From assembly GCA_977006965.1 (NCBI GenBank), contig OZ345359.1, forward strand, positions 372,001-436,000: DNA of 64,000 bases. Direction: 5' to 3'. A program made the position numbers and the translations under genes. Each line of letters opens with the position of its first letter. The stretch's first letter is position 1. The stretch comes from Phymatolithon calcareum. Lineage: Eukaryota > Rhodophyta > Florideophyceae > Hapalidiales. The notes below the pieces were generated by a model. That model saw nothing but the letters and a program-made list of their open reading frames with translations, was not told where the DNA came from and searched no databases. Positions 30,990 through 43,799 of the stretch are shown piece after piece.

Positions 30990-32700
30990 TTGAAACTGTG
31001 TCGATCACGCAGTCTTTAAGCTCATCGATATCTAAACCTGACACCGGTCCCCATGCTTTGTCCTTTGCCTCTGCGCGCAAAATTATAACCCATTTCTGAT
31101 CAAACTCAAAGAGGTATTAGCCCTCCTTATATTCCGCATGTTGAAGCATGCTCGAGCATCGCTGTGGGTAAGAGGAGAGCCCTGTTTTCTGAATAGATTA
31201 TTTGATTACAAATCGATGGTTTGCATGATTCCAACATACTCATAAAATTAAACAGATATCCATTGGCATTCCATCGAGACAGTGGGATTTGGAGCGTTTC
31301 AGGAGATGTGGACTTTCGAACGGGAGCAAATCCGTGCTGGCCCGGTAGGAAGATAATGACCTGGTGAGTACAACGGGGCAGAGTTGAGGGACTAGAATTC
31401 AGTCCGTGCTGGTCTGAATCCAAATATTTCAGTCAAGCACAGCTGCCACGTTTTTCTGTACATCTATGCGATTCAGCATGCATTAGTCTAGCCAAAGAGC
31501 GCGGTAGCACTGTGCACATCGTTTCTCCCGACCCTCCACATTCACCACAGCGTCCTGCGTCGTCTTTAGCTCTGCGAATATCCCTGGCACAACTTCAGCT
31601 CTACACCGTGGCCGCCCTGTTCCTCTTGGGGGAAAGTTGTACTTGGACGGAAAACGAGCATTTTGGAAGCCATGAATAATGCTGAAGATCATGGAGGAGC
31701 GCAAGACCCATCAGAAGAGGTAGATCCATCCCTCCGAATTCATTCTGATGCTCAGAACGGGCAAATGGAGGACCTACTCGTATGTGACGTTGACCAGGCG
31801 ATTCAGTATCCGAAGTTGATGGGTTCTGCGCATGCGCATGGATCCGTAGTGAGGACCACTGCTCAAATTTGCCATCGACCTTAGCTCCCGTCATCACTCT
31901 GCTAATAATAGACGCATATACAGACTCCGAAGTTTTGCCATCTAATGACAATACCGGCGCCATGTATGGGGAACTTATGCAAAATATAGATCTGCCAGTC
32001 GTCGCGACACTACCTGGATTTCTATTGCACGTTGCCATGATAGGCAGAAGCGATGATGTACCTTTTGAGGAATTCTCGAACTATGAGGAGAGGTAAATGT
32101 AATCCAACACGAAACCCGACCACGAGGACTGCACGGACAATCACCAGTCACGCCTCATCACTACTCTTCAAGGGAACTGGATGCGGATTTGATGTGCAAG
32201 GTTGATCAAAGAAGGCGCATGAAACAGCAGAAAGTGCTCCATGTACCCTTGTCGAGATGGTAGAACAGCTTGCTCTTGAGGTTCACCAAAATTTGAAGGA
32301 CCACGGTTTATAGGCAACAGTGAAAAGGCGACCTCTAAGTATGCTCTTTTTTCGTCGTGCGGTAAGCTCAAGCTTTCGTGTCATTGTATTTTTGCTGAGC
32401 ACGGAAGTAAAGCGCTCGCACAACGATTTGGGGATGGCGTGCGTACGATTCTCTACTGACCAGGAATCGGAGAACAGCTTGTGATTTGTAGCTGCCTTGA
32501 GTTTCGTATACATGAACAGTCTGAGCAGATACTGATCGTGACGGGATGGAAGAGGGCTGTCTCGCGAGTCTTTGCCTTTCTTGGGCGTGAGATTACAAAG
32601 TCTATCATCGAAGGCGCTGGCTCCGAGTGGGAGGAAATGCACGTGGCGAAGTTAAAGGTGGATACTTGCAGCGTGTGGGTTGTCTTTCTAAGAAAGAAGA
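30990..32700. other. Unrecognised stretch right of Copia-2
   Basis: Frames such as 32038-31601 (minus, 145 codons) and 32481-32840 (plus) show no family motif. It may be decayed repeat or host gene sequence. Confidence 0.3.
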
Positions 32701-32729
32701 TGCATAATAGAGTTCCAAATTTTATTCCA

Positions 32730-33930
32730 GTTTGTCACAGAGTCGACTCAAGCTCCCTCTGCGGCATAGGGTACACTGTTTTGTTTGCCAGGGAGCAGGT
32801 TCCAAAAAGAGTATCTGCACTCACGAATGGGTCTGCATGAATACTGGTCCAGTTGAGAGCACCTCTACTGCTTCTGGACGATCACTGTTAGCAGGCTTAG
32901 CCGACGAAGACACTGATATGAGAATGAACTGGCCGGGAGGAGATAGACACATACACGCTAATGGCGCACGTTTGAACGATCCTGGAAATGAACCTGGCGG
33001 GACGGTCTCCTCGAGCACTTCTGATGAAGATTTGCGATTCGTTTAGGAGCTAGTTCCCCTGTGCTTCTGACGAATTAGCCCTGGTGGAAATGATTGAGAA
33101 ACTACTTGTTCAGTTAAGAGAAGACGGGAAATCCAATAGAAGATATACTACGTACGATCGGTTTTACGGAACTGTTACGATTACCGTCGCTGATCTTATA
33201 TGTCGGACTTGCGGTCACATATCTGAAATTGACGGTGCGAGTGAAGCACAAGTCAGTAAGAGTCGCACTTCAATTTTCACTCGTGAGCTTCTCGACTTGT
33301 GGGTCTATCAGGTGTGAGGGCACTTTTCTTACAGCGTACGAAATGACGGTGCACACGCCCAAATCGAAAAGTGCAGCCCAAAACCTCATCGTATGCCTCT
33401 AGCTTGCAATCGGCGAGACGCAAACTCAGAATTGACCTCTTTTTTGCTCACCTTGTGTTTTTATTTCTACTGGGCAGTTTGAGTCACTTTTCTCTTGTGA
33501 AACGTGCGAAAGAATGTGCAATAGTGGAGCTATGCCCTTCGAAGTTCTCGTGATTGACGGTACAGCAGTTGGAATCCTCGGGGAGTTTCCCATGTTTAAA
33601 CGATGTGCTGCTGTCACCTCTGCAGTTGAAAAAATATTCGATCTCCAATACTTCATGCGTGGACCTAAGCATCCTGCATTTGTGGATGACATTCTCAAGT
33701 CTGTCCTAGACTATCAAGAAGAAGAAATATTTCCGGTTTTGTTCATGGGAAGTATCTCCGGGCGTCTCAGGTCGATAGTAGAGACATTTTTGTGGGAAGT
33801 AACATCCCACAACCGTTGCAATCTGTTGTTGTATTTCTTCAAACATACTTTGGTTTCGTTCGTATTTAACCTCTCTCAGAGTCTGCTGATTATGACAGCG
33901 CATCAAATGGGGGAAGCGCGCATAACTTGA
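32730..33930 (+). pseudogene. Decayed gene resembling CxC/KDZ-associated proteins
   Basis: Three plus-strand frames in series share the look of cysteine-cluster proteins linked to KDZ transposases. The first has CFVCQGAGSKKSICTHEWVC (32780-32840). The second (33084-33317) has LICRTCGHISEIDG...IFTRELLDLW. The third (33514-33930) has FEVLVIDGTAVGILGE and a helical region. Stops and shifts separate them. The recall of the KDZ/CxC family is from motif impression only, so the family name is tentative. Confidence 0.3.
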
Positions 33931-33934
33931 GAAG

Positions 33935-36640
33935 CCGCGGCAATTAGCTGCATCGTCACAATCTTTCTGATTTTAATTTGCGTCGTTTGGCTTTCGATTT
34001 TGAGCGCTATTTTCTTGTCGGATCGATTCCCGGAGCTGCTTTTTAGTGCAACAGAGTTGCAGAAGGCGCCAAAAACTGATAACTGCATTGCTTGCAGTTT
34101 CAGTTTGTGCTCACGATGGTGGTACAGTTGTGCCTGAATCGTCTTGTGAAGTCTGCCGGTGAAGCTGATGAGAGAGCTGTACCAGGAATTTAGAAATGTC
34201 GGCTAGAGAATTGTCACCTTTCAAGTTGTTACTAATATTCATGAAATACGATGCGAATAAATGCGTGACATGAACGAACGAAACATACATCTAAGTAAAA
34301 CTGCCAGCCGGCTTGCCAGAAGTAATGAAAGAGTTGTACGTGTTATGAAAAGTCTTCGAAACATAGTTCTAAACTTTCAGTAGGTGCAAATGTTCAACGC
34401 AATTAAAGATGAGCTGGCACATTATCGCCTTGTCCAGGAAGAGTATGAAACGACTTAGAGCATTTCTGTTCTACGGAATAATCATATTTGGCGTCAACAG
34501 CCTTTCATGGCAGTCTGTGAATCGCTTGTATGCCCAACACGCAGCCTCTGGAAGCTTTAGAAGTGCTATGGACCATGCACTCGAATGGATACCGCATTGC
34601 ACCGGAAGAAATCACTGCGCCACCAATAGCTGCAGAATAAGTCCACAAACCACTCACTCAATGCACTGGTTCCTCCGCTGCTGATATTCTCCGGAGTAAC
34701 GCGCGCCCATTGGTTCATGCGCGATCTCCAGCTTTAAAAGTATCCGATCCAATTGCTGGTAATGTTTTCGGACAGCGTAATGCAACGCACCACCCATCCA
34801 CTCAGCACCCGACGGATCCTTTCGGTCTGATTGTTCAGCCAATCCCTCGGAAAATCAACCACGCCAGAGCGCTCCCACGTGTTTCTTGAAGAGATAAAGA
34901 GCCGTGCTCTCGCAGACAACTAATGAAGATGCAAGAATATAAATTTCAGTTCTACAGCTTGTGTCACAACTCGTAAGTGAATGTACTCAGGGCCGGCTTC
35001 TTCTCCCTGACTTGCAAGTAACTGCGAGGAAACTTCTGGAAGTCGTTCTCGATCCAACACCAATACACATTCTCATCAATTCACTGCCAGCGGCTGGCGC
35101 GTGTGGCGAACAGATCAGAGTAAAGCTTGTTATAATTCCGCTATATTCGAAAACGATGCCACGTGTTTTTGCCCTTGCTACGCGCGCCTCGATGTCCTCA
35201 GAATCCCCAAAAAGATCTCCTTTTCAGACGAACGAATCAGAGATGCACGTGCGCCGTCAGTGTTGCACGTCGAGTCGCTTTCGTTTCGCGATATTAGAGT
35301 CGCTGCACAATTCACGTCTGTTGTACAGTGGACAGGTACCGTACGTGATACATTGCCGTGCAAATTAGCCAAGTGCTTCATTTGTTTCCGCGGCGCCAGG
35401 AACGTTAAGTTCCGGATTTTCCGGATTTTCCATGCCGCAGTTTTCCTGAACGATAAGTTGATACTGGATGATGCTTCCACAAGAATGCTGCTCAACAAGA
35501 ACAGCGTGATGATGGGGGATGCAACACAAAAAGGTGAAGTAAAGGATGGGAAACCTTTTGTTGGGCGGAGAGATTGCTGCTGCTGAGCGTAGATGTGAAC
35601 GAGACAGACAGGCTTTCATGAAATTCGAAAATGTACTCTGCGCAGTGCACTGAAACATTACACATTCGTGCAGAGAAGTGTAAATAGATTTTAACGTACT
35701 TTAATTCTCTTTGGCGGCCGTCTACCCCGCGCGGGGATCGGCGGGCCGCCGACCAGATCCTCCGAAAAAAAGTGGGTACGATGACCATGTTTAATGTTCA
35801 ATTGGCCCCTTTTCGTTCTAGCAGCATTCACCTAGGAGTAAGGACTCGTTCTGTGTATCTCGTATCGGAATTGAACATCTTTGAGATATTTTTCTCTTAA
35901 TGATTTGGGGCAAGTCCTATTTTAACCTGCGAAAACAGCTCGGAAAGGAACTCGTGGAGCCTAGCTCGATAGCTTATTTGTTTGTTTTTCTTCAAAAAAG
36001 ATTGGCTGAGCCCCAGGAAAAAAGATGGATATTTCTATCCAGACTTTTTACGTCGGAATCGGACTTCCAGTTTGTCCGCAGTTGTTTCTTCCACCTCAGG
36101 GACAAAAACCTCTTTTAAGAACTTAGAACACAATTTTCGGAGCACAACAGCATCGAGGCTGCGAATTTCAGGTATGAAAGACAGATATTGACCAACTATG
36201 TTGTAGTATTTTTTATTTACACCAATCCATGTTGTATGATAGTTTTTCCGACAAATTATGAGATGATGTCCGCTTTTTCTTTTACCATCCCCTGGTGTGA
36301 GCAGACTAGAACCTACGCGGAGATAGCGGAAGAATCACAGAGTGTCATAACATGAACTATTCACGTTTTCTGGGCAGATTGTCCAAAACGCAGGTTACAA
36401 GATTGACTTTGTCGAAGATGTATCTTGCTCAGTAACCAAAAATTAGAAACGTTACCAGCTTCGCTTAGCTCTCTAAAAGAAAGAGATGATCCGAATGAGT
36501 GTTGGAAATGTGACTGCAAGTACACATTATCCTACGTCATCAGTCTCTAACTATTTGTCATATTTTATGATAGAATCAATTGATGTTTTTTTTCTCTACT
36601 GACAATGTTGCATTTCATTCCATTTCTTGATTATTCTTGT
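33935..36640. other. AT-richer stretch with no recognised gene
   Basis: Many short frames and no motif. A nested GC hairpin at 35713-35750 (GGCGGCC pairing with GGCCGCC around the palindrome CCCCGCGCGGGG) is the only notable structure. Confidence 0.4.
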
Positions 36641-36644
36641 CATT

Positions 36645-37106
36645 GTCAGTGGTAGTGGTGCAGATCGGCGGATCTTCGCCGCGGAGTAGTCAAGGAACGG
36701 TTGGCCGGAAAGGCCGTGCAAGGCTCTAGCGAAAGGTCTCTCCTGATGTATGTTAGTGGGAGAGAAATCAAAACACACACGGACTTGGGGTCCAATCGCA
36801 TGAGGACAGCAACGTCCGTACGCAAACACAGGGGCGAGGGTCCGAGGACCGAGGCTTGACGGACGGTGTTGAGTCGAGGTCATACGCGAGGACTTCCCTG
36901 AGGCGAAAGGACCGACAAGGTTGGAACTGAATACGGTCGATCTGGACCAAACACGGGTTGCCCCGTTTACTGAAGGCCGGCAGTGAAAGCCCGCCATATA
37001 CTACCAAATCGGTCTTATCGTACTATAACTAACCCTAACCGGAGAGGCCGGCGAGGCCGAAGGCACGAAAAACAAGGCCTCCAGGCCACCCACCCATACT
37101 ACTGCA
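36645..37106 (-). mobile_element. Solo LTR of a Gypsy-1 relative
   Basis: Read on the minus strand it starts TGCAGTAGTATGGGTGGGTG, matching the Gypsy-1 LTR start, and ends near ATCCGCCGATCTGCACC, matching the LTR end. Many interior blocks align. TCATT at 36640-36644 is repeated at 37107-37111, a 5-bp TSD. There is no internal region, so it was left by recombination between LTRs. It is clearly more diverged than the two Gypsy-1 LTRs are from each other. Confidence 0.85.
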
Positions 37107-37111
37107 TCATT

Positions 37112-38075
37112 AATTCATTCATTTTGTTGATCGGCATTGAAACTGTTGGTTGATCAATCATTTTGTTGGTTCAATCAATCACAGTAGACAATTCAATCTT
37201 TCAGTTCATTGATTCAATCACAGTTAGGAGTGCAATCATCTACTAGACTCATCAGAAGTCCTATCATACCTCAATCCGAAGCTTATGTAAGACCCGGATC
37301 TGATGCCCGGACTTAATAAACCAAGGAACATCTCACAACTAACTCAACCATCTCAACCATCCAAACCTCCATGCAGCAGGTTATGGGCCCAGATAAGGCG
37401 TTATCAACCAGCACTATTACCATGCCGAGGGGTTCTCCTTCCCCCTCGACAAATCATCAAAAGTATTAGAACCCTGTGGTATCTGCGCCAACTCTCGGCC
37501 ACCCTAAAGCGACTCTGCACAGAGTATAATTTACGAAAGAGTCTGACAGTATCCGTGCTCTGCTACGTGGTGAAAAGGATATACGCTTGAGAAATCAAAT
37601 AGTCTTCCGAGTATCCACCTGGACGCATCTCGGCTCTGCATAATGCTGTTGTCTGCTTGGAAGGGAATTTGAAAGACTTATAGGAGTACGGTTTACCGGT
37701 TTGAAAGACAGTCTTCCACGCACAGCTCGTGTTCAGTAGGCCCTGTATTCTCATCTTCAAAGAAAAGGTCACAATTTTAGCTTCTCGAAGTACGTGCTCA
37801 GTGAGGTGCCATTACCGACATTGGAATTTAGGACATGAAATTTACGGATACGTCATGCAGTGCGTGATGTCTGCTGCAGTTACAGGTGTACCAGAACGCC
37901 ACAAGAGGTAAACGGCCTAGATCCAGTCCTATCTTCAAGAGGTATACGTCCTAGATCCATCCCCAGATCAAGCTCCGGGTCACACTGACTCGAAGCGAAT
38001 TTCCTATTCGAGATAGATTGCCTTGATAGTTGACTTCTGTCAACTCGCAGTGGACTCCCCGAACGGATCTTCGAC
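37112..38075. other. Possible 5' flank or LTR of Copia-3
   Basis: Sequence upstream of Copia-3 gag. It begins with short TCAATCAATCAC/ATTCATT-type repeats (37110-37230). An LTR is expected here, but its partner is not in the window, so no boundary is given. Confidence 0.35.
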
Positions 38076-38847
38076 ATGATTTCAAGAACCCCCAGTCAAA
38101 AATATGGACAACTCGCAAGGAACACTGAGGTCGAAAAACTCACCGATACCAATTTCCACTCTTCGAAACAGAAAATTCAGCTAGTACTACCATTCCGCGA
38201 GCTCGATAAGTACATCGATATAAGCCCTCCGGCAAGGGAGACAGACGAATTCAAAGCCTGGCGTCGACATGACAATATTGCTAAAGCTATTATTGGTCCG
38301 AGGTGTCGAAACTGCGAAAGCGATGTGGCAGACGATTCTCAACATATTCGAACGCCATACGCTTCTTAACGAACTTGCCGGTCATCGCAGGTTCTATACG
38401 GCTACAATGCTCGAGGGCGAAGAGATATTGCCATACGCCAACAGAATTCGTGAGATCAAATCAATGAGTAGTGACATCGACGACAAGGAAATGGCAATGT
38501 CTGTTCTTGGTCTTCCGGATCGCTATGACAGTCTCATCAGTGCCTTAGCCGCACTTGGGAACGAGGACGATATATTCTCACTCGAATTTGTGAAGAGCCG
38601 ACCTCCACAAGAGGAGCAACGTATAACTATGCGCCTACAAGCGTCTTCGGAGAAGTCTGAGATTACAGCTCTGTTAAATGCAACTCAAAAAGGTTCATAC
38701 GCCTATGAGAATTGTGATCATTGTATTCGAGCTGGACATTGTTCTCTCAGATGTTGGGTTATATTTCCCCACCTTGCACCACCTGGATACAAAACTCCGA
38801 TTCGAAAAGGAAAGAAGGGACAAACCGATTGCCTTAGTCGCTGGTGA
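38076..38847 (+). pseudogene. Copia-3 gag with CCHC knuckle
   Basis: Two overlapping frames: 38076-38369, then 38269-38847. The second has the copia gag signature: MLEGEEILPYANRIREIKSM, DKEMAMSVLGLPDRYDSLISAL, and a zinc knuckle CDHCIRAGHCSLRC, exactly CX2CX4HX4C. A frameshift near 38270-38300 separates them. The frame ends shortly after the knuckle. Confidence 0.8.
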
Positions 38848-38929
38848 AACAGAATCGATTCGTGTCATGTCTGATTCTCACTATATTTGCTTAATGTAAA
38901 AGGTTCGAAACTGAAACATTCCTGAAAAA

Positions 38930-39184
38930 TCCACGTCATGGATTATCGATTCTGGAAGCACATCCCATATGACGTTCGATCCTTCAATCTTTGTCTCATA
39001 CACCGGAGTGAGCTCGACTGTCGAAACGAGAACTAGAGCAACTGCAACCATAGCTGGAAAAAGCGATGCTATTGTGACTCTCAACTTCAACGGAAAACGG
39101 TCTCAGTGTATGCTCCAAAACGTTCTTCATATTCCGAACTTCGTTTATTCGCTCCTGTCCGTGCCTAATCTGGACGTGTATTGA
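38930..39184 (+). pseudogene. Copia-3 aspartic protease
   Basis: WIIDSGSTSHMT at about 38940 is a classic copia protease active site (Asp-Ser-Gly). VLHIPNFVYSLLSV is the usual C-terminal block. The frame ends at 39182-39184. Confidence 0.8.
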
Positions 39185-39295
39185 TACGGGATCCTATTCA
39201 AAAGCTAGCGATGCTATCGCAAAGAGCATGATGATATTTTCGCCCAAGGTACTCTCCACAAAGATCTAGACATTCTAGATCGTCCGAAAAAACCC

Positions 39296-40627
39296 ATGTC
39301 CAAGGAAGCAGCCCTCGTCAGCCTGCAGATATGGCACGAGCGTCTTGCTCATGTCAGTCCTACTGGCATCTCCGGTATGGCACGCCATGACGTTATGAAA
39401 GGCTTGAATATCGATCCAGGGTCTTCGTCGGATAACGTATGCAAGGGTTTCATTTCTGGGAAAAACCATCATGCTCCTATCCCGAAGTCTAGTGGTTCTC
39501 GCTCGGACGCACTTCTCGACCTCGCGCATTCCGACGTTCTCGGTCCAATTGACATTCCATCACTAGGAGGCTCTCGGTATTTCATCACATTTATCGATGA
39601 TCACTCCGAATGGACCACTGTTTTCACCATGCGAAAGAAGTCGGAGAGCTTCGAGTGCTTTCAGAAATTTCACAAATACGCTGAAAAGCATACCGGAAGA
39701 AATCTCAAAGCGATTAGGACCGATAACTGAGGAGAATGCTTTTCAAATGAGTTCAAGTCATATATTTCCGATCACGGCATTCATCATCAACTCACAGTTG
39801 CCTACACTCCTCAACAAAATGGGGTAGCTGAACGCATGAACCGCACTTTACTGAACTTGGTGCGCTCGATGCTTCATCAGAAAGGCATCGAGATGAAGTT
39901 CTGGGCTGAAGCACTGTCAACCGCTGTGTATGTCCGAAATCGAGTTACATCGCGAGGACTTCCTTCGAACACGACCCCCCATCACATATGGATGGGAGCC
40001 ACACCCGTCTTAGAACACTTACGCGTATTTGGCGCTAAGTTTTGGTACGTGATTCCGGAAAAGAAGGTTAAGAAACTCGACTCTCGTACTCGCGAAGCGA
40101 TCATGATGGGACACTGGTTTGCATCTAAGGGATATAAGTTATGTGATCGAAATGCGTGCAAGGTGATCGCGTCTCGGGATGTTGTATATGACGAATCGGC
40201 ATGCGAAACTGGGAATCCTAAAACGGATATACCAATCAGTTTTCCAAATGCAGAATTTGCCCAAAGATTTCACGATGCATTTCAAACCGATGAAGCTAAC
40301 GAAATTCCTCTTGCGATCATCAAGAACGAGCGAAAACCGAACTATGCCGACATCCGCGAAGTTGCCGTGAAAGCCGAGGACATTGCAGTGGAGGGTACCG
40401 TGGACGAACGAAAGAACAACGATAATGATCAGAACATTGGCTCTATAGAAGAAACTATCTCAACTTCTAATGCTGATAGAATTCCGCAATTGGTCCCAAA
40501 ACCCGTACTTCGTCGTTCTACCGGTGTCTCAAAGCCACTAAACTATACCTGGAATGCTGTTCCGCACGCAGCTATGTTGGCTCTCGAATCTGGAAACTTT
40601 GCTACTGAAACGGCTTTGTCTTCTTAA
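39296..40627 (+). pseudogene. Copia-3 integrase
   Basis: IWHERLAHVS begins the zinc region, but the usual CxxC appears as VCKGFISGK, with one Cys lost. Core: LAHSDVLGPI (first Asp), IRTDN (second Asp) followed by TGA at 39728 where copia elements have GGE, then in the same frame TPQQNGVAERMNRTL (Glu). The C-terminal copia block GCKFWYVIPEKK-like and RDVVYDES follow. It is inactivated by the stop. Confidence 0.85.
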
Positions 40628-40654
40628 GAAGTCCTGCAGACTTTCAGAAGCGCC

Positions 40655-40948
40655 ATGTCGAAAGACAACGTTGACTATTGGTCCCCTGCGATTGAGGAAG
40701 AACACTCATCTCGCATGCGCAACAACACTTGGACATTAGTACCCCGCGAATCCGGCATGAACGTTCTCCTTTGCAAATGTGTGTTCAAAGTCGATGACAC
40801 CGACACAAAAGCTCGTATTGTCGCGAAAGAGTTCAGCCAGGAGCACGGGGTGGATTATGGCGAAACATGTGCCCCGGTCGTGAATTTAACATCAATACGG
40901 ATTCTTCTCGCCAGATGGCAGTTCAGGATCTCGAAATTGTCCAGCTAG
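40655..40948 (+). pseudogene. Copia-3 RT N-terminal part
   Basis: VPRESGMNVLLCKCVFKVD, ARIVAKEFSQEHGVDYGETCAPVVNLTSIRILLA are standard copia RT blocks before the first catalytic Asp region. A shift near 40910 leads to DLEIVQLDV in another frame, then the LTR-B insertion. Confidence 0.85.
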
Positions 40949-40953
40949 ATGTC

Positions 40954-41088
40954 TGTGGTACAAAAGGTACAGCCGACGGGGTGCAGCTTCCGAGGGAAGC
41001 GAGAAAAAAACAACATTCCTTTGAGTTGGATCTCAGGTTTGGGGCTCTTGCTCAGTCTTCGCTGAAGTACAGACGGTTCTTGTAGTAA
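40954..41088 (+). repeat. LTR-B copy 1, left part
   Basis: It starts TGTGGTACAAAAGGTACAGC and matches 57879-58015 (TGTGGTACCAAAGAGGTACAGC...). It is interrupted by Gypsy-2 at 41089; its continuation is at 47361. Confidence 0.75.
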
Positions 41089-41522
41089 TGTCAATTATCC
41101 CGCTGGAGCTTACAGCGTCGGCCACGTATTGGTTACCGACGGTAATTACAATTACTTCTACTATAGGATAATTAACTCCTTTTCGTCGCTCTGCGACGTC
41201 GTCTGTGGAACGTATGCCATGCTCGCCGTCCACTACAATAAACTGGGCAAGCACCCTTGGCTAGAAGTCTTCGTGTCTGCATCTATAACGGTTCCCTAGA
41301 TGGATCACTTGGTCTGCTTCCCTCGGCGAAATCTTCGTTGTACCGCTTAATCTCATCTGATGCCCTGACTCATCTGTTCTCCTGTTTTTCTTTTCCGTTC
41401 TTGTCCATTTGCGTCACTGCTCTTTTCTGGACTTCGGGGATCTATCGTGATCGCTCTGCCAGGCGCTACGGCACATCTCTCGCCTGTTTACAGTGCAGGT
41501 TCGCACCCCTCCATTATACTAC
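41089..41522 (+). repeat. Gypsy-2 5' LTR
   Basis: Matches 46940-47355 along its length (e.g. GGTTACCGACGGTAATTACA in both), with an extra segment of about 18 bp near 41158-41176. Confidence 0.88.
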
Positions 41523-41524
41523 AG

Positions 41525-41542
41525 TGGTCTCCCGACGCAGAA
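41525..41542 (+). other. Gypsy-2 primer-binding site
   Basis: TGGTCTCCCGACGCAGAA shares its first 12 bases with the Gypsy-1 site. Confidence 0.8.
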
Positions 41543-42441
41543 TCTGAGCTTTGGAATGGGAAAAGATCGACCCCAAAGGCTGTGTCTTCCGCTGCACGAT
41601 TACCTACTGTGCAGCAGATGGTGACGAGAGGCCGCGCATCAAAAGTGGCATCTTCAACTGCCCCCCCACCTTCGCCTCGATCAATGATTGACGCTTAGGG
41701 GAGAACACCGCTCGCAAGATCTTGGAGCGAATCTCCCAGGGCCTCCAGGTCCCCCAGTCGCCGACGCGGAACAACTACGGCTCACTGCGCATCATCACCC
41801 AGTTACCACCACTACCACCGCGGATGGTGGGCTACACGCGAGATGTCGCGCGGATGACACTTCCGGCTCCCGAACCCATATTGGAACAGTCGCAAGCGCG
41901 GCGAATGATCTCTCTTGTGTACTCGATAGCGGGATTGATTCCGCTGCAATCGAGGAAGCCTACCTTCGCGGGATTTTCGAAACTCCCCAATACACAATAC
42001 ACGCCATCTAGGCTCCGATGGCTCCGTCCCTAAGCCGGAACAAAAGCTTGGAGTCCTTTCTACGCACACTTCTCGGGAAAGCATTCCCGGAACTCAAGAC
42101 CTTCTCGAGGCCCCATCGATTCCACAACATGCAAAGGTGTCGTTCACCAGTCCTACAGAAACCGGAAAAGGCCAGCGTGAAGTATCAGCAGGTCGACTGA
42201 CCACAGATCCACCGTACCGACGCGGAACTCCAGGGACCCCTGGACTCATACCGTAAACTCAAGCGGCTCCACCTATTCGATATGTCAATCAGGTTCGAGA
42301 AGCAAGGCTACCACGCCAGACAAACTTTAAACGCCAAGGCGACCCACTCATTCACGATCATACACCTTCGGAGGCGCCCTTTCTGAAGGGTGGTATCGCA
42401 GCCCCCGCTTCGAAGGGAACTAGCGGGGTTATTTCAGAGAA

Positions 42442-43371
42442 ATGTCGCGCAGGAGTCAAGGGTACACGCAACTGGCACACGAGCAGCGTGCTCACTTCCA
42501 TGTACAGGAGCTGCAAATCCAAGATTTGACTGTTGCAGAAGTTGAACGACAAGTGATGCATCGGGTCGCCTTGCTGTTTTGCCAGTTGACATCCGCTCAA
42601 GCAACCTTGTCCCGCCAGAGCGGAGAAATTCTCCAGTTGCAGTCCACATTCCGAAGCTACCGGCGCAACGCCAATTCCATTGCTCGGTCGAAGTGGGCAT
42701 CCTCCACGACTCCCCTTGTCGGATGCATCGACAAGTCAACATGAACCAGTTTTGAGTGATTGGGGGTCCACCTACCGTCATCATGATGACGGTCATCGGG
42801 AAAAGTACCCGAACCGGGTCCTAGAACAAGGGTCCTGGCAAAGCGACCACGTCGAGGACGCAAAATCTTCCAGCAGTGGTTATGATTCATGTCCCTTCCT
42901 AGAGTGCCTTATCAAGTGCAAGCAGAAACGCCGTCGAGAGAAGACCCGCCAGAGAAAAGGGCATACGGGGGAGAAGCAGACAAATAGGACCGTGCAGAAG
43001 CTTCCCATCCGCAATATGGCCGTTGTGCACTCCTCGGCCCCAAAGTGAGTGGTTTACGGGAGATCAAGCCCAGCGACCGTCACTTCCGAGACATACTGTC
43101 GTATCGGAAGTATCGCCTTCTACGAACAGACACGTTTATGGGCAAAGAATTCAAGCGCCATGTCGGAGTCAATACCCGTCGATTAGACGACACGATGAAG
43201 AAGAACGTGTTTGACGGAAAGAATCCGATAAGCTGTCTGCGGTTCCTGTCGGTCTTTAAACGGCAACTAGACATGAACAATATTGCGGAAAGAACAGCCC
43301 TGTTGATTTGGCCGAGATTTCTTGACGGTAACGAGCGGGACGCATTGGACGCCCGGAACAACTTGACTTGA
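42442..43371 (+). pseudogene. Gypsy-2 gag remnant
   Basis: Frame 43045-43371 reads IKPSDRHFRDILSYRKYRLL ... ISCLRFLSVFKRQLDMNNIAE, aligning with Gypsy-1 gag (LSYRRYRLLN ... IEVLQFLSAFK). Frame 43397-43615 continues (DEQSFADRISAYAR, ELITRFLCGV). The upstream frame 42442-42744 is probably its N-terminus (QQ/RQ-rich helices). At least two frameshifts. Confidence 0.65.
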
Positions 43372-43799
43372 TGGGTTTAGCTCGTGACCGGAAGCGGTGC
43401 AATGGTTCCTCCGCACATATGCGAAGGACGAATACTTCGAGGATACGATGAGAAAAATAGATCGCCTTGCTCAAAACAAAGGAGAGGACGAGCAGTCCTT
43501 CGCTGATCGCATATCCGCCTATGCAAGGTTTGTCGTGGGATGGTACTCCCAACAGGAACTCATTACCCGATTCTTGTGTGGAGTTCGGTCCGACGTAATA
43601 TATCGCGTGCGGTAATCTCGGAAAGAATATACGGATCCAAACATGTGCTTCCAGTGCTTCCAGTTGGAACACCAAAAGCTGAACTGCCCACACCTTAGCC
43701 GGACGGCCCTGGATGAAAAATACGAAACTTGGACATGAGGAAGGAAATATATGACCGACGAAGCCCGGCACAGAAATCGTGGCTGCAGACATTGGGGCG

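Larger units (their letters stand above)
38076..40953 (+). mobile_element. Decayed copia element (Copia-3), truncated by LTR-B
   Basis: Gag, protease, integrase and the beginning of RT follow in copia order on the plus strand. The RT frame is cut at 40953, right after the LEIVQLDV block, where the LTR-B repeat (TGTGGTAC...) starts. The rest of RT and RNase H was not found to the right, so the element is incomplete. Frameshifts and stops occur. Confidence 0.8.

Noticed and set aside
36596-36997. 133-codon minus-strand gene
   Set aside because: It is the translation of a solo LTR and matches frames seen in the Gypsy-1 LTRs.
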